Origin: Pseudopontixanthobacter vadosimaris
GTDB lineage: Bacteria > Pseudomonadota > Alphaproteobacteria > Sphingomonadales > Sphingomonadaceae
NCBI RefSeq assembly: GCF_012979275.1
Contig: NZ_JABASZ010000040.1
Coordinates: 1 to 64,000, forward strand
Direction: 5' to 3'
DNA: 64,000 bases
Positions within the stretch are counted from its first letter, which is position 1, and each line of letters begins with the position of its first letter. The notes under the pieces are model-generated. The model was not told the DNA's origin and searched no databases. It was given only the letters and a program-made list of their open reading frames with translations. Both the position numbers and the translations under genes were made by a program. Positions 27,792 to 38,756 of this stretch are shown piece by piece.

Positions 27792-30086
27792 ATGCCCAGC
27801 GACAAGACCGGCCTTGCCGAACCCGATCCCTTCGACAGCATAATCGATGCCCCTTTCGACGCGGCGTTGTCCGAACGCTATCTCGTCTATGCGCTGTCCA
27901 CCATCACCGCGCGTTCCCTGCCCGACCTTCGCGACGGGCTGAAACCGGTCCACCGCCGGTTGCTGTGGGCGATGCGTCAGTTGAAGCTGAACCCCACCGA
28001 CGCCTTCAAGAAATCGGCGCGCGTCGTCGGCGACGTCATCGGCAAGTACCACCCGCATGGCGATGCGTCGGTCTATGATGCGATGGTGCGGCTGGCGCAG
28101 GATTTCGCGCTCCGTTACCCGCTGGTGGAAGGGCAGGGGAATTTCGGCAATATCGACGGCGATAATGCCGCTGCCTATCGCTATACCGAGGCACGTCTGA
28201 CCCGCACGGCGATGAGCCTGATGCAGGGGCTGGACGAGGGTACGGTCGATTTCGTCCCGACCTATAATGGCGAGGAGGAAGAGCCGGAGATCTTCCCCGG
28301 CCTGTTCCCGAACCTGCTGGCAAACGGTTCCAGCGGCATCGCCGTCGGCATGGCGACCAGCATTCCCAGCCACAATGCGCATGAGATCATCGATGCGGCG
28401 CTGGAGGTTATCGACAATCCGCAGGTCGAGCACGAAAGGCTGATGGAACTGTTCCAGGGGCCGGATTTCGCCACCGGAGGCCTGATCGTCGACAGCCAGG
28501 CGGCCGTGTCCGCAGCCTATCGCACTGGGCGCGGGTCGTTCAGGGTGCGGGGCCGCTTCCATGCTGCCGAAGCCACGCAGGAAGCGGATCGCGAAGCCGG
28601 GATCGAGCGATTGAGCGGGGGGCAGTGGCAGCTCGTCATCAGCGAAATTCCTTATATGGTACAGAAGGGCAAGCTGATCGAACAGATCGCCGCCGCCATC
28701 GCCGATCGCAAGCTGCCCATTCTGGAAGATGTGCGCGATGAGAGCGATGAACAAATCCGGCTGGTGCTGGTGCCGCGCAGCCGCAAGGTGGATCCCGAAC
28801 TGCTGAAGGAATCGGTCTACAAGCTGACCGATCTCGAAACCCGCTTCGGCCTCAACATGAATGTGCTGGATGCCACGCGCACGCCGCTGGTCATGGGGTT
28901 GAAGGAACTGCTTTCGAACTGGCTCGCGAGCCAGATCGACATATTGCAGCGGCGCAGCCGTCACCGTCTGGAGAAGATCGCCCTGCGGCTCGAACTGGTC
29001 GAAGGCTACATCGCGGCCTATCTCAATCTTGACCGGGTGATCGAGATCATTCGCGGCGAGGACGAGCCCAAGCCGGTGATGATGGCTGAATTCGAGCTGA
29101 CCGACCGCCAGGCCGAAGCCATCCTCAACATGCGGCTGCGTTCCCTGCGCAAGCTGGAGGAAATGCAGCTGCGCGGCGAGCGCGACGATCTGCTGAAGGA
29201 ACGTGAGGAGCTGGAGGCACTGCTCGATTCTCCGGCGCGCCAGCGGACCCGCCTCAAGCGCGACCTACGAAAACTACAGAAGGAATATGGCAAGGGTACG
29301 CCGCTGGGCGCGCGCCGCACGACCATTGCCGAGGCTGCTCCAACGGTGGAATTCTCGCCCGAGGCGATGATCGAGAAAGAGCCGGTCACGGTAATCCTGT
29401 CGCAGAAGGGGTGGGTGCGGGCGGCGAAGGGCCACGTGCCGCTGGATACCGATTTCAAATACAAGGAAGGGGACGAGGCGGGCTTTGTCCTGCACGCACA
29501 GACGACGGACAAGCTGCTGGTTGCGGCGGATAATGGCCGGTTCTTCACGATGGGGGCGGATAAGCTGCCCGGCGCTCGCGGGTTTGGTGAACCGCTGCGC
29601 AACACTCTCGACATCGATGCCGACGCGCGGATTGTCGGCATGATCCGCCACCGTCCCGAAGCACAATTGCTGCTGGCTGCGGCGAACGGCAAGGGCTTCG
29701 CCGCACAGACTGCCGAATTGCTGGCCGAAACGCGAAAGGGCCGTCAGGTGGTCAATCTGAAGGGAGATAACCGGTTGGTCACGGTTCGGGAAATCGCACC
29801 CGACCACGATCACGTCGCGGTCGTGGGCGATAATCGCAAGCTGGTCGTGTTCAGCCTGGAAGAACTGCCGGTGCTGGCACGTGGTCAGGGCGTGCAACTG
29901 CAACGCTACCGCGATGGCGGCATGTCCGACGCGTTGACCTTCAAGCTGGAGGACGGCCTCAGCTGGGCCATGGGCGGGGAAACCGGGCGCACGCGGACGG
30001 AAACCGACATGTGGCAGTGGAAGGTGGCGCGCGGTGCCGCAGGCAGGATGCCGCCACAAGGTTTTCCGCGCGACAATCGCTTCTGA
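27792..30086 (+). CDS. parC: DNA topoisomerase IV subunit A
   Basis: This 764-residue subunit cuts and rejoins DNA to separate replicated chromosomes. The N-terminal winged-helix and tower domains are intact, with [13 protein letters not shown] and the catalytic tyrosine in R-Y-T-E-A-R-L-T; the C-terminal beta-pinwheel has repeat blades but no canonical GyrA box, as expected for ParC rather than GyrA. The ATG at 27792 is used; the open frame reads much further upstream through the ferredoxin region and is not real there. Confidence 0.95.
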   Translation: MPSDKTGLAEPDPFDSIIDAPFDAALSERYLVYALSTITARSLPDLRDGLKPVHRRLLWAMRQLKLNPTDAFKKSARVVGDVIGKYHPHGDASVYDAMVRLAQDFALRYPLVEGQGNFGNIDGDNAAAYRYTEARLTRTAMSLMQGLDEGTVDFVPTYNGEEEEPEIFPGLFPNLLANGSSGIAVGMATSIPSHNAHEIIDAALEVIDNPQVEHERLMELFQGPDFATGGLIVDSQAAVSAAYRTGRGSFRVRGRFHAAEATQEADREAGIERLSGGQWQLVISEIPYMVQKGKLIEQIAAAIADRKLPILEDVRDESDEQIRLVLVPRSRKVDPELLKESVYKLTDLETRFGLNMNVLDATRTPLVMGLKELLSNWLASQIDILQRRSRHRLEKIALRLELVEGYIAAYLNLDRVIEIIRGEDEPKPVMMAEFELTDRQAEAILNMRLRSLRKLEEMQLRGERDDLLKEREELEALLDSPARQRTRLKRDLRKLQKEYGKGTPLGARRTTIAEAAPTVEFSPEAMIEKEPVTVILSQKGWVRAAKGHVPLDTDFKYKEGDEAGFVLHAQTTDKLLVAADNGRFFTMGADKLPGARGFGEPLRNTLDIDADARIVGMIRHRPEAQLLLAAANGKGFAAQTAELLAETRKGRQVVNLKGDNRLVTVREIAPDHDHVAVVGDNRKLVVFSLEELPVLARGQGVQLQRYRDGGMSDALTFKLEDGLSWAMGGETGRTRTETDMWQWKVARGAAGRMPPQGFPRDNRF

Positions 30087-30093
30087 CGTGACA

Positions 30094-30124
30094 AGGGCCG
30101 GTCGCGATTGTCGCAACCGGCCCT
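30094..30124. terminator. Hairpin after parC
   Basis: Stem AGGGCCGGT pairs with ACCGGCCCT, with an inner GCGA/TCGC stem. There is no strong T tract on either side, so termination strength is uncertain; it lies between convergent parC and the secreted protein gene. Confidence 0.45.
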
Positions 30125-30145
30125 CTGCACTACAGGCTCTGGCGA

Positions 30146-30694
30146 TCAGCCTGCCGGCGTCGCGGCGGCGGCCGCTTCGGCAATCTGCGCCTCTGTGAAG
30201 AGGACGATCAGCGTGCCCTGCGGATTGACCGCGAACTGATCGCGCAGCATTGCAACCGGGCCATTATCGCCGGTGACGATGATGTTATCGCCATCGACCG
30301 AGGTCACGGTGCCCAGCATCGCATCGTCGACGGTGTGAACCATGGCGCCTTCGACCAGCGCGGCATCGCGCTGCGCTGAAACCTGTGCCATCTGTTCGTC
30401 CAACATCTGGTTCAGCTGTGTCTGGGTGACTGAGATGATGGGGCCATTCGGGCCCTTGGCGAAAGCATTCTTCGGCAGGGGAGCGGTGTGCTTGCCGGTG
30501 TTGACCAGGACCACGTCGTCGCTGACTTCGAGAACGGTGCCGACGAGGCCGCCCTGCGGATCGTAGATGGTCACGCCGGGGGCGATCGTCAGTTCTGCAG
30601 CGGCGGATACGGCAGGTGCGGCATCCTGGGCGGAAGCTGCTGCCGGAACGCCAAATGCAATGGCAGTAGCAGCGGCGAGTTTCGCGAATTTCAT
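30146..30694 (-). CDS. Secreted protein of unknown function
   Basis: This 182-residue protein begins with a Sec signal peptide (M-K-F-A-K-L-A-A-A-T-A, cleavage after A-S-A). The mature part is a run of short beta-strand segments such as V-G-T-V-L-E-V-S-D-D-V-V-L-V and G-T-V-T-S-V-D-G-D-N-I-I-V-T, which could form two small barrel-like repeats. I do not recognise a named family. The start follows a GGAG site. It is a stand-alone gene between parC and the DEAD-box helicase gene. Confidence 0.7.
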   Translation of the reverse strand: MKFAKLAAATAIAFGVPAAASAQDAAPAVSAAAELTIAPGVTIYDPQGGLVGTVLEVSDDVVLVNTGKHTAPLPKNAFAKGPNGPIISVTQTQLNQMLDEQMAQVSAQRDAALVEGAMVHTVDDAMLGTVTSVDGDNIIVTGDNGPVAMLRDQFAVNPQGTLIVLFTEAQIAEAAAAATPAG

Positions 30695-30993
30695 AAGAAA
30701 AGCTCCAAATCGTGTTATCGTGGCGAGGCCGCAAGCGGTGCAGAAGCGGCCACGCCGGCTAACGGAACGGCCCGCACCCTGAAGGGCGCAGGACCATGCG
30801 CGTCCGGGAATCACGAAGCGCGACCGATGCTCCGACCATGGCACCGCGCAGATTACATCGGGCTGAACTGCACAAGGCGGGCGGCGGGCGGCGCATCCGC
30901 CATCCTCTTTAGAGCGCGAATGCGAAGCGGGGCAAGTCCGCGCCGAACTTGCCCCGCCGAACCGTCTCTACCGCTTCTGATCGCCCAGAGGCG
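30695..30993. other. Gene-free stretch of ~300 bp
   Basis: This holds the upstream region of the secreted-protein gene and, at 30927-30957, an 11 bp hairpin (GCGGGGCAAGT with ACTTGCCCCGC) that may end the DEAD-box transcript; it lacks a T run. No coding or repeat structure is evident. Confidence 0.4.
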
Positions 30994-32331
30994 TCAGGCG
31001 CCGGCGCGGGGCCTGCGGTTGCGCTGGCCGCCACCACTGCCGGCCGGTCGGGCGGAAGCCTGGGGCTTGCGCCTGCCGCTTCCGTTGCCGCCGCCATTGC
31101 CGCGGCGCGCGCGCGAACGATCGCCTTCCGCGCGTTCAGCACCTGAGGGGTGACGGCTCGCGGCGGGCAGGGCTGCTGCCTGCGTGACGAAGTTTTCCGG
31201 AATCGGAACGGCAGTCAGGCGCACCCCGGTCAGTTTCTCGATATCGCGCAGATAGGGCTTCTCGTCAGGTGCGACGTAGGAAATCGCCATTCCATCGCGG
31301 CCGGCGCGCGCGGTCCGCCCGATGCGGTGAACATATTGTTCGGCGACATTAGGCAGCTCGAAATTGAAGACCGCACTCACGCCCGGAACGTCGATGCCCC
31401 GCGCGGCGATATCAGTCGCCACGAGAACCGGCACGCGATTGTCGCGGAAACCATCGAGAGCGCGGGTGCGCTGCGCCTGGCTCTTGTTGCCGTGAATGGC
31501 GGCGGCATTGATGCCGGCCGCGACCAGATGGCGAACGACGCGATCCGCGCCATGCTTGGTGCGGGTAAAGACGAGGCTGCGCTCGATCTCGCCGCTTTCC
31601 AGGCCTTTCTTCAGGCTCAGCGTAAGCAGCGCCTGCTTTTCCTTCTGGTCGATGAAGGTCGAATATTGCTCGACCCGTTCGGCCGTCGTGGCTTGCGGCG
31701 CGACCTCGACGCGCACCGGATCCTTGATGAACCGCTTGCCCAGATCGGCGATCGCCTTGGGCATGGTGGCGGAAAAGAACAGGCTCTGCCGCTTGTCGGG
31801 CAGCATGTTGGCGATGCGGGTCAGCGGCTTGATGAAGCCGAGGTCCATCATCTGGTCGGCTTCGTCGAGAACGAAGATTTCGACATTCCGCAGCGTCAGC
31901 GCGCGCTGGTCGCACAGATCGAGCAGGCGGCCCGGTGTCGCCACCAGAATATCGCAGCCCTGCACCAGCTTCTTCGCCTGCTTGCTGGCAGGCACACCGC
32001 CGAAGATGCACTGGACCGACAGGTCGAGGAACTTCGCATAGGCGCGGATGTTTTCGGCAATCTGCGCTGCCAACTCGCGCGTCGGCGAAAGTACCAGCAT
32101 CCGGCAGGAAGCGGGGTGACGCCCGACGGGATTGGCGGCGAGCCGGTGCAGTGACGGCAGCGAGAATGCCGCCGTCTTGCCGGTGCCGGTCTGCGCGATG
32201 CCGAGCAGGTCGCGGCCTTCCAGCAAAGCGGGTATCGCCTGCCGCTGGATCGGGGTGGGCTCGCTGTAATCCTTCGCCTTCAGGGCGCGTAGCAAGGGTT
32301 CGGTAAGGCCGAGAGTTTCGAAATAGGACAT
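30994..32331 (-). CDS. rhlE: DEAD-box RNA helicase
   Basis: This 445-residue helicase has every core motif: the Q motif (E-P-T-P-I-Q), Walker A A-Q-T-G-T-G-K-T, P-T-R-E-L-A, the D-E-A-D box, S-A-T, and H-R-I-G-R-T-A-R. The C-terminal ~75 residues are basic, rich in glycine, arginine and serine, typical for RNA-tethering tails. It most resembles RhlE-type enzymes that remodel RNA in ribosome maturation and decay; the symbol is a best match rather than certain. The upstream gap of ~245 bp shows no evident gene. Confidence 0.9.
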   Translation of the reverse strand: MSYFETLGLTEPLLRALKAKDYSEPTPIQRQAIPALLEGRDLLGIAQTGTGKTAAFSLPSLHRLAANPVGRHPASCRMLVLSPTRELAAQIAENIRAYAKFLDLSVQCIFGGVPASKQAKKLVQGCDILVATPGRLLDLCDQRALTLRNVEIFVLDEADQMMDLGFIKPLTRIANMLPDKRQSLFFSATMPKAIADLGKRFIKDPVRVEVAPQATTAERVEQYSTFIDQKEKQALLTLSLKKGLESGEIERSLVFTRTKHGADRVVRHLVAAGINAAAIHGNKSQAQRTRALDGFRDNRVPVLVATDIAARGIDVPGVSAVFNFELPNVAEQYVHRIGRTARAGRDGMAISYVAPDEKPYLRDIEKLTGVRLTAVPIPENFVTQAAALPAASRHPSGAERAEGDRSRARRGNGGGNGSGRRKPQASARPAGSGGGQRNRRPRAGA

Positions 32332-32575
32332 AAGTATACTTTCATGCAGCGCCGTTGCGAACAGGCAAAAGCTGTCCGGGCGCCCGGGGGTCGGTCAATG
32401 CGACCCTTGCGTGTTTGGGGAAGCTTCGAGTGCCAAGGTCCGCTAGTCGCTGCGGGACCAGCCTGTAGGCAGGTTCACGCTCGCAGCCGATTGCGCGATA
32501 TTCTTCGCACCGGATGGCAGGACACCCAGATAGGTGCGAGTGCAGGAATAAGCAATCAAATTACGCAAAGGTTGC

Positions 32576-33754
32576 TTATTCTTTTGCGAGGATCTGGTCG
32601 AGCAGTTCTTCGGCACGGCAATTCCCGGGAAAATCTTCGGCGATCCAGGATGCCTCGACCTGCTTCAGAATGCGCGCGACCTGCGGACCGGGCGCGATGC
32701 CCCTGGCGAGAACATCCTTCCCGCTCACGGGCAGGGTCGGGCCGTTCCAGCCCTGCAACGACGCGAGCGGACCTCCTGCCAGCAGCAGGCGATCCTGCGC
32801 GCAAATTAGCCCCAATCGATAGGCCAGTTCGCGCGGCGGCGTTCCTGAATCTCCGCCCCGTCCGGCGGCGCAGGCGAGGCGATCCTGCTGCCGTTTGGAG
32901 AGGCGCAGGCGCCTGGCAACCTTGCGCGCGGTGCCTGCACAAGCCGGTAAAAGGGCGGCAAGGCGGCGAATGGAGTCGGCGGCCACGCCTTCGCGGGATT
33001 CATTCGCCACCAGAGAGGCGAGGCAGGTCAGTTCCGCCGCGCCGGTTTCCGGCAGAATGACATTCAGCACACCATTGTCCGCCATGCGGCTGACCGTTGC
33101 GACAGGGTCCGGCAGGCCGAGCAGGTTGAGCAATTCCATCGCCACCCGCTCGGCCGACAATTTTTCAAGCAGCGGCGCGAGTTCAACGCAGGCGGCTTCG
33201 GCATGTGAATCGAGAGCGGCGCCGAAGCGGCACTGGAACCGATAATAGCGAAGGATCCGCAAATGATCTTCGCGGATGCGCCGGGCCGCATCGCCGATGA
33301 AGCGCACGCGCCCGGCCGCCAGATCGTCGAACCCGCCGAAATAATCGTGGATCAGCAGCGTGCCGGGTTCGGCATAGAGCGCATTGATGGTGAAATCGCG
33401 CCGCGCCGCATCTGCCTGCCAATCTTCCGCAAACGCGACCACGGCATGACGTCCGTCGGTCGCGACATCCTGCCGCAATGTCGTGATTTCAACCGGGCCA
33501 CCGGCCAGCAGTGCCGTCACGGTCCCATGATCGATGCCCGTCGGTATGCAGCGGATGCCGGCCTTCTTGAGCCGCGCCATGACCACCGCAGGCAGCAGGG
33601 GCGTGGCAGCGTCGATATCGGCAACCGGCAATCCCAGCAGCGTGTCACGCACCGCGCCGCCCACCCAGCGCAACTGCCCTGCGCCCAAGGCGGCGACCAG
33701 TTCGGCAAGATCGTCCCGCCGGGTCCATTCCACTGCCGGCAGGTGCCTAGCCAT
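32576..33754 (-). CDS. cca: CCA tRNA nucleotidyltransferase (poly(A) polymerase family)
   Basis: This 392-residue class II nucleotidyltransferase adds CCA to tRNA 3' ends. The head domain has G-G-A-V-R-D-T-L-L-G, the two catalytic aspartates in V-A-D-I-D, and R-R-D-F-T-I-N-A-L-Y plus E-D-H-L-R-I-L-R-Y-Y-R-F, the family blocks. Since tRNA-Val nearby already encodes CCA, the enzyme would mainly repair ends. It overlaps the Nudix gene by 8 bp and is the third gene of the DUF1285-Nudix-cca operon. Confidence 0.93.
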   Translation of the reverse strand: MARHLPAVEWTRRDDLAELVAALGAGQLRWVGGAVRDTLLGLPVADIDAATPLLPAVVMARLKKAGIRCIPTGIDHGTVTALLAGGPVEITTLRQDVATDGRHAVVAFAEDWQADAARRDFTINALYAEPGTLLIHDYFGGFDDLAAGRVRFIGDAARRIREDHLRILRYYRFQCRFGAALDSHAEAACVELAPLLEKLSAERVAMELLNLLGLPDPVATVSRMADNGVLNVILPETGAAELTCLASLVANESREGVAADSIRRLAALLPACAGTARKVARRLRLSKRQQDRLACAAGRGGDSGTPPRELAYRLGLICAQDRLLLAGGPLASLQGWNGPTLPVSGKDVLARGIAPGPQVARILKQVEASWIAEDFPGNCRAEELLDQILAKE

Positions 33755-34349
33755 CGAGCAGTTCCTGCCATGCAAGCCGCCGCGACAGATTGGCGATGAT
33801 TGCCGCGGTGACCCCCCAGATCCGGTGGCCCTGCCAGTCCATCTCGTAATAATGCCGCGTATCGCCGCGCCATCTTGCCTGCCGCTCACGGCGGCTTTCG
33901 GGGTCCAGAAGGAAGCGCAAGGGTGCCTCGAACCAGTCGGCAACCTCGGCCGGGTTGGGGTTTATGTCGAGGTCGGGCGGAATGATGCCGAGCACGGGGG
34001 TGACGTCGAAACCGGTGCCGGTCTGGTATGGATCGGTGGCACCGATGATCCGCACGTCCTGCGGGTGTATGCCGAGTTCCTCATGGGCTTCGCGAAGGGC
34101 GGCAGTGATCGCGTCTTCGCCCGGGTCCAGCTTGCCGCCGGGGAAGGCGACCTGTCCGGGATGGCTGCGCATATCGTGCGGGCGGTGGATCAGCAGCGCG
34201 CCCGGCACCGGGCGTTCGGTCACCGCTATCAATACGGCAGCGGCGCGCGGCTTGCCCCGCGCGAATTGCCGGTCGGTCAACAGGTCCGGCACGTCCTGGC
34301 GGTGCCCTTCGTCGAACAGGCGCGAAAGATCGTCGAACAATGCGCTCAT
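33747..34349 (-). CDS. Nudix hydrolase (CoA pyrophosphatase-like)
   Basis: This 200-residue protein contains the full Nudix box G-G-K-L-D-P-G-E-D-A-I-T-A-A-L-R-E followed by E-E-L-G-I (G-x5-E-x7-R-E-U-x-E-E-x-G-U). The preceding block R-S-H-P-G-Q-V-A-F-P is typical of CoA or ADP-ribose pyrophosphatases related to NudL. Start ATG overlaps the DUF1285 stop (ATGA) and its end overlaps cca, so all three are coupled. Confidence 0.92.
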   Translation of the reverse strand: MSALFDDLSRLFDEGHRQDVPDLLTDRQFARGKPRAAAVLIAVTERPVPGALLIHRPHDMRSHPGQVAFPGGKLDPGEDAITAALREAHEELGIHPQDVRIIGATDPYQTGTGFDVTPVLGIIPPDLDINPNPAEVADWFEAPLRFLLDPESRRERQARWRGDTRHYYEMDWQGHRIWGVTAAIIANLSRRLAWQELLDG

Positions 34350-34894
34350 CGCGGCCTTAAGGAATAGGTTTCGCCATTGCTGGTGACGGTCCAGTCGCCG
34401 CCTTCCTCCAGCGCCAGCGCGGCGAGTTGCTGATAGGTCGAACGGTCGAGCTTCGCTTCGCATCCACGGCGGGCATGCAGGTACAGGGTGGGCGTATCGG
34501 GATCTCCGCGAGCGGTCAGCCGGTGATCCGGGCCCGCGATCACCAGATCGTCGGTATTGAGGCGAAACACCAGATTGCCTTCGCGGCGGGCGACGTCGAC
34601 GGCGATGAAGCAGGCGTCCTCCACCTCGACGGACAATTTCTGAAAAGGGGTGACGAGGGAATAGCCGCCGTCGCTTTCGCGCATCAGCAGGCTGGAAAAG
34701 GCGCGGACCATGGCCTTGCGCTCGATCTTCGATCCTTTATGAAGCCAGCTGCCGTCAGCCGCGATCAGCATCAGGCTGTCACCAATCTGTTGCGGCGACC
34801 ATTCCTCCAGCGGGGGCAGTTTGCGGGCCTTCACCTGCTCTGCAATCTGCGCCAGGGAAAGGCCGGCAATCTCGGGTGGCGGTTCATAAGGCAT
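34346..34894 (-). CDS. DUF1285 domain-containing protein
   Basis: This 182-residue protein fits the DUF1285 family, whose solved members have a beta-barrel-like fold but no known reaction. The recognisable block is D-G-S-W-L-H-K-G-S-K-I-E-R. No signal peptide is present. The conserved neighbourhood with a Nudix hydrolase and cca is seen in many Alphaproteobacteria. The ATG at 34894 is the best start; it follows no strong ribosome-binding site. Confidence 0.85.
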   Translation of the reverse strand: MPYEPPPEIAGLSLAQIAEQVKARKLPPLEEWSPQQIGDSLMLIAADGSWLHKGSKIERKAMVRAFSSLLMRESDGGYSLVTPFQKLSVEVEDACFIAVDVARREGNLVFRLNTDDLVIAGPDHRLTARGDPDTPTLYLHARRGCEAKLDRSTYQQLAALALEEGGDWTVTSNGETYSLRPR

Positions 34895-34938
34895 AAGCCG
34901 CGAGATGCCAGATCGACCGCCTCTCGCCAACCGATATG

Positions 34939-35469
34939 TCAGTCTGCGGTCTGCGGCGGCATGTCGGCAGGTCGCCACGGGCCGAGCATGCCCCGAGGCG
35001 GCAGGACCGCCGGATTGCCGAAACGCACCAGCAGCCTGTTCCGATCAAAGGGACCGGGGCAATGCCATCCGCCGGTATGCTCTGCGGAAAAGCCCCAGGC
35101 CCCGTAATAGGCTGCATCGCCAATCAGCACCTGCGGCAGCGCGCCTTCGTCCATTTCGGCAAGTGCTGCTGTAACCAGCCCCTTTCCGTAACCCTGGCCT
35201 TGCAGCTGGGGCAGGACGGCCACCGGGCCGACCATCAGCATCGGGTGCGGACGGCCATCGGGATCGAACAGGGCGACCGGCCATATCTGGATGGTCGCCG
35301 CGAGATAATCGTCGTCGTCCAGCGCAGCGAAGCTGAGGGCGGGAAGCCAGTCCACACCATCGCGAATGCGGTAGGCGGTGCGGGCATGACGCTGCGGCCC
35401 GAATGCCTGGTCCAGCAATTGTTCGACCATGTCACCGGGAACGGCGCTCAGGGGGATTATGGAAGGCAT
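34939..35469 (-). CDS. GNAT family N-acetyltransferase
   Basis: This 176-residue protein has the acetyl-CoA pyrophosphate-binding motif A (V-L-P-Q-L-Q-G-Q-G-Y-G-K-G-L) preceded by the beta4 strand L-M-V-G-P-V-A-V, so it belongs to the GNAT superfamily. The C-terminal part (A-A-Y-Y-G-A-W-G-F-S-A) resembles acyltransferases acting on small molecules. The substrate is unknown. It lies 44 bp upstream of the DUF1285 gene and may start the operon. Confidence 0.88.
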   Translation of the reverse strand: MPSIIPLSAVPGDMVEQLLDQAFGPQRHARTAYRIRDGVDWLPALSFAALDDDDYLAATIQIWPVALFDPDGRPHPMLMVGPVAVLPQLQGQGYGKGLVTAALAEMDEGALPQVLIGDAAYYGAWGFSAEHTGGWHCPGPFDRNRLLVRFGNPAVLPPRGMLGPWRPADMPPQTAD

Positions 35470-35545
35470 GGCGGAGCGGTTACGGTGCCCGCGTCATGCT
35501 GTCGACATTATTTCCTGCCCGCCAATTCGCCTCCTGCATTGAAAA

Positions 35546-36736
35546 TCAGGAAGGCGACAGCTTGATCAGCCTAGCGCCCTCGCGATCCTCCAGCACCCAG
35601 ATGGCGCCATCCGGCCCCTCGACCACTTCACGCAGGCGGTTGTCCATCTTGTAGCGGGCGACCTCGACCGGGGTGGTGCCGTTCATGTCCACGCGTATCA
35701 GCGCCTCGGTCTTCAATCCAGCGAGGATGACATCGCCCTGCCAGCCTGCAAACGCATCGCCATTGTAGAAGATGAAGTCGCCCGGTGCGATCACCGGCGT
35801 CCAGCCGATGGCCGGCGGCTGGAATTCGGGCCGTGTGGAGTGATCCGGTATGTTCCGCCCGTCGTAATGTTCGCCGTCCGAAACGAGGGGCCAGCCATAA
35901 TTGGTGCCGGGTTCGATAAGATTGATCTCGTCTCCGCCCGCGGGGCCATGTTCCATGTTCCAAAGCCGTCCGGCGCTGTCGAAGGCAAGGCCCAGCGTAT
36001 TGCGATGGCCATAGGACCATATTTCGTCGGTGGGCGATCCCCGGTTCGCGAAGGGGTTGCCCGGCGCAGGCTTTCCATCGAGCGTCAGCCGGACAATGGT
36101 GCCGAGCGTGTTGGCTCGGTCCTGCGCAGGCTCCAGCTTCTGCCGGTCGCCGCTGGAGACGAACATGTATTTTTCATCCGGGGAAAACGCGATCCGATGC
36201 GAATAATGGCCGCGGCCGCTGACCTTGGGCGCTTGGCGCCAGATGATGTTCAGGCCTTCGATGCGGCAGCTTGCCGCCGCCGTGCAATCCAGCGTTCCCT
36301 TGCCAACAACGGCACCGCGCGTGTCGCCCCGGCCCGCTTCGACCCAGCTGAGATAGATGGTGCGGCGACCAACCGCGTCCGCCGATTCGCTAGGCAGAAA
36401 GGCGATATCGCCAAGGCCGCCCTGGCCGCCGTAATCGACGCGTGGCAATCCTGTCACCGATCCGGTTCGGCCCGTTGTGGTGTCGACGACTTTCATCGTG
36501 CCCGGCTTTTCCGTGATGAACAACATGCCGGTGCCCGGTGCAAAGGCCGCGGCCCAGGGTTCGTCGAATGTGCCATAGGTCGTGGTGGCGAACGGCGCGC
36601 CCGATCGCGCGGCCTGCGGGGAAGGCGTGGATTGCGCGGCAACGGTGCTGTCTCCGCCCGCCTGCGCGCCGCAGCTTGCGAGAAGGGCTGCAAGGGGTAA
36701 GGAGGCGGTCGCGATAAATCTGGCTGTCATGCTCAT
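35546..36736 (-). CDS. PQQ-dependent soluble aldose sugar dehydrogenase (YliI-like) lipoprotein
   Basis: This 396-residue protein has a signal peptide and lipobox (L-L-A-S-C), then a six-bladed beta-propeller of the PF07995 glucose/sorbosone dehydrogenase family with G-G-Q-G-G-L-G-D, H-R-I-A-F-S-P, G-H-R-N and E-H-G-P-A-G-G-D-E-I-N. Such enzymes oxidise aldose sugars in the periplasm with PQQ and pass electrons to the respiratory chain; no PQQ genes are nearby. The first or third codon could start (ATG-AGC-ATG). The start region overlaps the divergent rnhB start. Confidence 0.9.
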   Translation of the reverse strand: MSMTARFIATASLPLAALLASCGAQAGGDSTVAAQSTPSPQAARSGAPFATTTYGTFDEPWAAAFAPGTGMLFITEKPGTMKVVDTTTGRTGSVTGLPRVDYGGQGGLGDIAFLPSESADAVGRRTIYLSWVEAGRGDTRGAVVGKGTLDCTAAASCRIEGLNIIWRQAPKVSGRGHYSHRIAFSPDEKYMFVSSGDRQKLEPAQDRANTLGTIVRLTLDGKPAPGNPFANRGSPTDEIWSYGHRNTLGLAFDSAGRLWNMEHGPAGGDEINLIEPGTNYGWPLVSDGEHYDGRNIPDHSTRPEFQPPAIGWTPVIAPGDFIFYNGDAFAGWQGDVILAGLKTEALIRVDMNGTTPVEVARYKMDNRLREVVEGPDGAIWVLEDREGARLIKLSPS

Positions 36737-37358
36737 GTTCTATGGAACCCCTCATTGCGGATTTGGCTCCGACCCGCTCGTCGTCGGAGTGGACGAGGCT
36801 GGCCGTGGTCCGCTTGCCGGACCGGTTGTGGCTGCTGCGGTGGCGCTGTGCAAGCCGCGACCTGGCGGTCTTGCCGATTCGAAGAAACTCGGTCCATCCC
36901 GCCGCCGGATACTCGATGAAGCCGTGCGCCGCCGCTGCGCCTGGGGGGTGGGCGTGGTCGATGTCCACGACATCGACAGGCTGAACATCTTCGGGGCGAC
37001 CATGCTGGCGATGACCCTGGCGATGGACAATCTCAGCCGCGCGATGGAACGCGATGCGGACGAGGTTCTGGTGGACGGCAATCTGACGCCGCAGGGCCGC
37101 AACCGGCAGTGGCGCTGGCGGGCAAGGCCGATCGTGGGCGGCGATGCCATCGAACCCTGCATTTCCGCCGCCAGCATCGTGGCGAAGGAATGGCGCGATC
37201 GCATCATGCTGGATGCTGCCCGGCTTCATCCTTCCTATGGCTGGGAGAGCAACAAGGGCTACGGCACGCGCGATCACATGGAGGCATTGCGCCGCCACGG
37301 GCCGACGCCGCTGCATCGGCGCAGCTTCGCCCCGGTGGCGCAGATGGCGCTGTTCTGA
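36735..37358 (+). CDS. rnhB: Ribonuclease HII
   Basis: This 207-residue enzyme removes RNA or single ribonucleotides from DNA. The catalytic acidic residues are in G-V-D-E-A-G-R-G-P-L-A-G (D and E), G-N-L-T-P and A-S-I-V-A-K-E-W-R-D, all intact. The ATG at 36735 is chosen, but 36729 is also possible; either lies inside the first codons of the divergent sugar dehydrogenase, so its promoter must sit in that gene. A clear ribosome-binding site is missing. Confidence 0.93.
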   Translation: MFYGTPHCGFGSDPLVVGVDEAGRGPLAGPVVAAAVALCKPRPGGLADSKKLGPSRRRILDEAVRRRCAWGVGVVDVHDIDRLNIFGATMLAMTLAMDNLSRAMERDADEVLVDGNLTPQGRNRQWRWRARPIVGGDAIEPCISAASIVAKEWRDRIMLDAARLHPSYGWESNKGYGTRDHMEALRRHGPTPLHRRSFAPVAQMALF

Positions 37359-37487
37359 ACCCCCCAAGGTGAGTCCTGCATGCAACACCGTGGCCGGCGG
37401 TTAGATAAGAATGCCTTTGCAATCAGGAGTTTGGGGTGGGCTCCTTTCGTTCCCTCTAGCCGTATCGACGTAAAGATAGCGTCAAGG

Positions 37488-37522
37488 TTAATGTTATCTT
37501 GACCTCGAGTCCCCAAGGATTC
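37488..37522 (+). promoter_or_regulatory. ccrM promoter region: CtrA-like box and two GANTC sites
   Basis: TTAA (37488-37491), seven bases, then TTGA (37499-37502) matches the CtrA consensus TTAA-N7-TTAA with one mismatch. TTGACC at 37499 could also serve as a -35 hexamer. GAGTC (37507-37511) and GATTC (37518-37522) are GANTC sites, the methylation target of CcrM itself, 11 bp apart. This resembles the self-regulated ccrM promoter of Caulobacter. The start codon lies at 37558. Confidence 0.55.
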
Positions 37523-37557
37523 ACCCTGTGGATAAGTCAGCAGGGGGGAAAGGATGA

Positions 37558-38745
<1,188 letters not shown>

Positions 38746-38756
38746 TCGGCTCTCGC

